Origin: Pseudomonadota bacterium
GTDB taxonomy: Bacteria > Pseudomonadota > Gammaproteobacteria > Xanthomonadales > Rhodanobacteraceae
Direction of reading: 5' to 3'
Length of the DNA: 19,445 nucleotides
Assembly: GCA_021783385.1 (NCBI GenBank)
Contig: JAJXTX010000025.1
Location: 1 to 19,445, forward strand
Part shown: positions 17,280-19,445 of the stretch, one piece after another
Numbering within the stretch: position 1 is the stretch's first letter
How the letters are laid out: every line of letters begins with the position of its first letter
Notes under the pieces: generated by a model
Seen by the model: the letters and a program-made list of their open reading frames with translations, nothing else
What the model was told of the DNA's origin: nothing
Database searches by the model: none
Position numbers and translations under genes: made by a program

Positions 17280-17300
17280 CGTCAGACTAGTTGTCGTCTC
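17280..17300 (+). repeat. Left terminal inverted repeat of the insertion sequence
   Basis: CGTCAGACTAGTTGTCGTCT and the following base form an imperfect inverted copy of 18899-18919, with 16 of 21 bases matching. Confidence 0.6.
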
Positions 17301-17337
17301 CTTACAATCCCCCTGAAGGCGGCACTGGAGAACGCAC

Positions 17338-17811
17338 GTGGCTCGATACGGACAACGATTCAAAGAGAGAGCGGTGGCACGATTGCTGGCGCCGGAGAGT
17401 GGTGCGCTGGAGGTCGTGGCGCATGACGTAGGCATTGGCGCGGGAACGCTGGCGCGCTGGCGCGACGAGATCCAAGCCAAGGTCACCCCGACCCGCGGCT
17501 GGACGGCGGATGCACGGTTGGATGCGGTCATCACGACGGCGGCGATGGACGAGGTGGGCAAGAGTGCGTGGTGCCGCGAGCACGGGGTGTTTCGGGCGGA
17601 CCTGGACGCGTGGCGCGCCACGGCCACCGCGGCACTGGGCGCGTCCAAAACGATCCGCCCCAGTGCACCGGGAAACGCGCAGGATCGTCAGCGCATCAAG
17701 GAACTGGAACGCAATCTGCTGCGCAAGGATCGCGCACTGGCCGAGACCGCTGCCTTGCTGGTGCTGTCAAAAAAAGTCGGGGCGATCTTCAACACGGGCG
17801 AGGGCGCATGA
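17338..17811 (+). CDS. IS3-type transposase OrfA
   Basis: A 157-residue DNA-binding subunit of the transposase, starting at GTG 17338 with GGAG seven bases upstream. Residues about 24-45 (LEVVAHDVGIGAGTLARWRD) form a helix-turn-helix that should bind the element ends. Residues about 115-145 (DRQRIKELERNLLRKDRALA) are a coiled coil or leucine zipper ending next to the slippery run. The stop TGA overlaps the ATG of OrfB (ATGA at 17808-17811). It is longer than the usual OrfA of about 90-110 residues, with extra sequence between the HTH and the zipper. Confidence 0.85.
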   Translation: MARYGQRFKERAVARLLAPESGALEVVAHDVGIGAGTLARWRDEIQAKVTPTRGWTADARLDAVITTAAMDEVGKSAWCREHGVFRADLDAWRATATAALGASKTIRPSAPGNAQDRQRIKELERNLLRKDRALAETAALLVLSKKVGAIFNTGEGA

Positions 17812-17820
17812 TCGCCCTCG
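17769..17820 (+). promoter_or_regulatory. Programmed -1 frameshift signal between OrfA and OrfB
   Basis: Seven A (17769-17775) lie in the OrfA frame as A-AAA-AAA followed by G, at codons K145-K146. Slipping back one base enters the OrfB frame, which is open here, giving an OrfAB fusion of about 519 residues, the active transposase form in IS3 elements. An 8-bp stem (17799-17806 with 17813-17820) follows; its loop holds the OrfA stop and OrfB ATG, so it could both stimulate slipping and limit independent OrfB translation. Confidence 0.7.
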
Positions 17821-18896
17821 ACGATCGCACCACCCTGGCCCAGTACATCGACACGGCGCATGCGGCCGGCGCGCGTTTGCATCTTGCCTGCGAGGTCGCC
17901 GGAATCGACCTGCGTACCTTGCAGCGCTGGAAGTCTTCATCCGGTTTGGTGGAGGGTGACGGACGGCCGCGTTCGATCCATCCGGCACTGCGTCATGCAT
18001 TGACCGATACCGAGCGTGCCAACTTGCTGTGCGTGGCCAACGAACCGCGCTTTGCCGACGTACCGCCGGCGCGCATCGTGCCCATGCTTGCCGATGAAGG
18101 CGTGTACCTGGCCAGCGAATCCAGCTTCAGCCGCGTGCTGCGCGCGCACGGCCAAACCACCCATCGCGGGCATGCCAAGGCACCGCGAACGGTGCGCCCA
18201 CCGACCACGCATATTGCCACCGCACCGGGTCAGGTGTGGTGTTGGGACATGTCGTATCTGCCAGCGCAGGTGCAAGGGCGCTGGTTCCACCTGTATCTGA
18301 TCCTGGATCTGTACAGCCGCAAGATCGTCGGGTGGGAGGTGCACGACACGGATCACTCCGACCATGCCGCATACCTGGTGCATCGCACGGCACTGGCCGA
18401 AGGCATTGCGGCACTGACCAACAAGCCGGTACTGCACGGCGACAACGGCTCGACGCTCAAGGCCACCACGGTGTTGGCGATGTTGAACTGGCTGGGCGTC
18501 AAGCCCTCGTACTCGCGACCGCGCGTGAGCGACGATAACGCCTATGCCGAGTCGTTGTTCCGCACCGCCAAGTATCGGCCGGAGTTTCCGCCCAAAGGCT
18601 TTGCCGACCTCGACGCAGCGCGCGCCTGGGCAGCCCGCTTCGTGCAGTGGTACAACGTCGAGCACCGCCACAGCGGCATCCGCTACGTCACGCCCGCCCA
18701 ACGCCACGCCGGCGAAGACCACGCCATCCTGGCCGCACGCCACGCGCTCTACATGCAGGCGCGCGACGCCAACCCGGCTCGCTGGTCTGGCCCCACACGC
18801 AACTGGTCCCAGATCGGCGCGGTCACCCTCACCCCCGAACGCGACGCGGTCGTCGCCACTCACGCGGCGGCAGAAAGGCAGCCCCTGGCTGCATGA
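17808..18896 (+). CDS. IS3-type transposase OrfB (DDE integrase core)
   Basis: A 362-residue catalytic part of the transposase. The DDE triad is complete: D147 (CWDMSYL), D212 (HGDNGS) and E248 (NAYAESLFRT), with 35 residues between the second Asp and the Glu, the D(35)E spacing of the IS3 family and retroviral-type integrases. VQWYNVEHRHSGIRYVTPAQRH (279-300) is the usual end of the rve core. It has an ATG overlapping the OrfA stop, but is expected mainly as an OrfAB fusion by -1 frameshifting. I cannot assign the IS3 subgroup from memory. GC content is close to that of the host genes, unlike the methyltransferase and nuclease genes next to it. Confidence 0.9.
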   Translation: MIALDDRTTLAQYIDTAHAAGARLHLACEVAGIDLRTLQRWKSSSGLVEGDGRPRSIHPALRHALTDTERANLLCVANEPRFADVPPARIVPMLADEGVYLASESSFSRVLRAHGQTTHRGHAKAPRTVRPPTTHIATAPGQVWCWDMSYLPAQVQGRWFHLYLILDLYSRKIVGWEVHDTDHSDHAAYLVHRTALAEGIAALTNKPVLHGDNGSTLKATTVLAMLNWLGVKPSYSRPRVSDDNAYAESLFRTAKYRPEFPPKGFADLDAARAWAARFVQWYNVEHRHSGIRYVTPAQRHAGEDHAILAARHALYMQARDANPARWSGPTRNWSQIGAVTLTPERDAVVATHAAAERQPLAA

Positions 18897-18898
18897 CT

Positions 18899-18919
18899 GA
18901 GGCGACAACTAACTTGACA
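18899..18919 (+). repeat. Right terminal inverted repeat of the insertion sequence
   Basis: GAGGCGACAACTAACTTGAC followed by A, three bases after the OrfB stop, is the imperfect inverted copy of 17280-17300 and ends in CA. Confidence 0.65.
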
Positions 18920-18927
18920 CGCGCCGA

Positions 18928-18975
18928 GGTTCACTTGATTCCAGGAAACAGTTACAGGTTCACGTGATCCAGCCG
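18928..18975 (+). repeat. 48-bp repeat unit, copy 1
   Basis: The last 31 bases (18945-18975, containing ACAGTTACAGGTTCACGTGA) are identical to 19133-19163; the first 17 are imperfectly matched. The near-palindrome GGTTCACGTGATCC lies inside. It sits just right of the insertion sequence. Confidence 0.8.
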
Positions 18976-19084
18976 AGCGTTTGCGCATGGCACCCTGAAG
19001 CTGACGTTCGTGAAAAATGCTGATGGATTCGGCTTGGTTGGTATATTCATCAATGGTTTGGATTCCGGTGCAGGGCATCAATAA
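18968..19084 (+). pseudogene. Possible gene remnant (C-terminal fragment)
   Basis: A frame open from 18968 to a TAA at 19082-19084 encodes 38 residues, including HGTLKLTFVKNADGFGLVGI, which read like the C terminus of a real beta-rich domain rather than noise. There is a stop just before it (18965-18967) and no start signal, so it would be the leftover end of a gene lost when repeats and the insertion sequence entered. I do not recognise the family, and it may be chance. Confidence 0.3.
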
Positions 19085-19115
19085 CTACCCGGGAAGATCG
19101 GCAGAAGCAGGGTCA

Positions 19116-19163
19116 GGTTCAGTCAATTCAAAGAAACAGTTACAGGTTCACGTGATCCAGCCG
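19116..19163 (+). repeat. 48-bp repeat unit, copy 2
   Basis: This is the second copy of the unit at 18928-18975, in the same orientation and 188 bases downstream, with 31 identical bases at its right end. It is preceded by AAGCAGGGTCAGGT (19105-19118), which also lies left of the insertion sequence at 17259-17272. Confidence 0.8.
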
Positions 19164-19264
19164 GGCAGGTGACCTGGCTCCGCGCCTGTCCCACGCGCCC
19201 CACCACGATGCAGCGGCGGACGGGCAACCGGGCTATCGTGCCGACCTGATCACGAAGAAACGCC

Positions 19265-19445
19265 ATGACGAAAAGCTACGATCCGCCGCTGACCACCAAC
19301 CCGCATGGCCCCCTCTATCGCGTCGACAAGGCGATCAGGGCCGCGCAGCAGCGGCTGGATGCCGCCATCGACGCGAAGCGGCATCACACCAGCCAGAATC
19401 TGGCCCACGAGGTGATCAGGGAGGCGCGCGAGGGGCTGAAAACGT
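19265..19445 (+). CDS. Hypothetical protein, 5' end only
   Basis: The frame starts at ATG 19265, with a weak GAAGAAA upstream, and is open to the right edge (60 residues seen). It starts MTKSYDPPLTTNPHGPLYRV, followed by a charged, probably helical stretch rich in Ala, Gln, Arg and Glu. Codon use is GC-rich again, like the host genes and unlike the methyltransferase/nuclease segment, so this looks like return to the core chromosome. I do not recognise the family. Confidence 0.55.
   Translation, partial: MTKSYDPPLTTNPHGPLYRVDKAIRAAQQRLDAAIDAKRHHTSQNLAHEVIREAREGLKT

Larger units (their letters stand above)
17280..18919 (+). mobile_element. IS3-type insertion sequence, about 1.64 kb
   Basis: Two overlapping transposase frames (17338-17811 and 17808-18896) are bracketed by imperfect inverted repeats: 17280-17300 and 18899-18919 match at 16 of 21 positions, sharing TAGTTGTCG. 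The right end finishes in CA as expected for IS3; the left end begins CG rather than TG, so the exact left border is uncertain. CGCCG lies directly left of the element (17275-17279) and two bases beyond its right end (18922-18926), a possible but unproven target duplication. Both genes look intact, so the element may be active. Confidence 0.85.

Noticed and set aside
18860..19081. 73-codon minus-strand open frame across the right end of the insertion sequence
   Set aside because: It crosses the IS end and repeat copy 1 and has no family similarity; the plus-strand fragment reads more like protein.

Overview
The window looks like chromosome of a high-GC gammaproteobacterium of the Xanthomonadales, most likely Rhodanobacteraceae (Rhodanobacter/Dyella type). 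The grounds are the strongly GC-rich codon use, a TonB-dependent receptor paired with a TPR-sulfotransferase, an adenosylcobalamin ribonucleotide reductase split into NrdJa and NrdJb, and a short GC-rich REP-like sequence of a kind I recall from xanthomonad genomes. The genus assignment is inference; no rRNA or other marker is present.

Layout. (1) 1-2293: the 3' end of a probable tail-specific protease on the plus strand, a strong bidirectional terminator, then a TPR-sulfotransferase on the minus strand. (2) 2294-5158: a large TonB-dependent receptor, minus strand, upstream of the sulfotransferase. (3) 5159-5788: a non-coding stretch that should hold the receptor promoter. (4) 5789-10939: four minus-strand genes in transcription order: Do-family periplasmic protease with two PDZ domains, PstS-like phosphate-binding domain fused to LysM, HAD hydrolase, M17 leucyl aminopeptidase. 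(5) 11289-15033: plus-strand cluster nrdJa, a histone H1-like Lys/Ala protein, nrdJb. NrdJa carries the radical-chemistry cysteines, while the TSCPD domain and the six-cysteine tail are in NrdJb, so the two should act together in making dNTPs without needing oxygen. (6) 15097-17128: a segment of clearly lower GC encoding a C5-cytosine DNA methyltransferase and, overlapping it by 14 nt, an HNH nuclease; this looks like a horizontally acquired restriction-modification pair. (7) 17172-19163: repeat-rich ground with REP-like motifs, an IS3-type insertion sequence of about 1.6 kb with a -1 frameshift signal, a duplicated 48-bp unit and a probable gene remnant. (8) 19265-end: the 5' end of an unrecognised gene.

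The most unusual points are the H1-like gene sitting between the two halves of the reductase; a REP-like sequence read in frame as the linker of NrdJb, next to a nine-A run where slippage either way reaches a stop before the cysteine tail; and the methyltransferase/HNH pair, whose nuclease has an N-terminal region I cannot assign. I see no tRNA, rRNA, CRISPR array or recognisable riboswitch.
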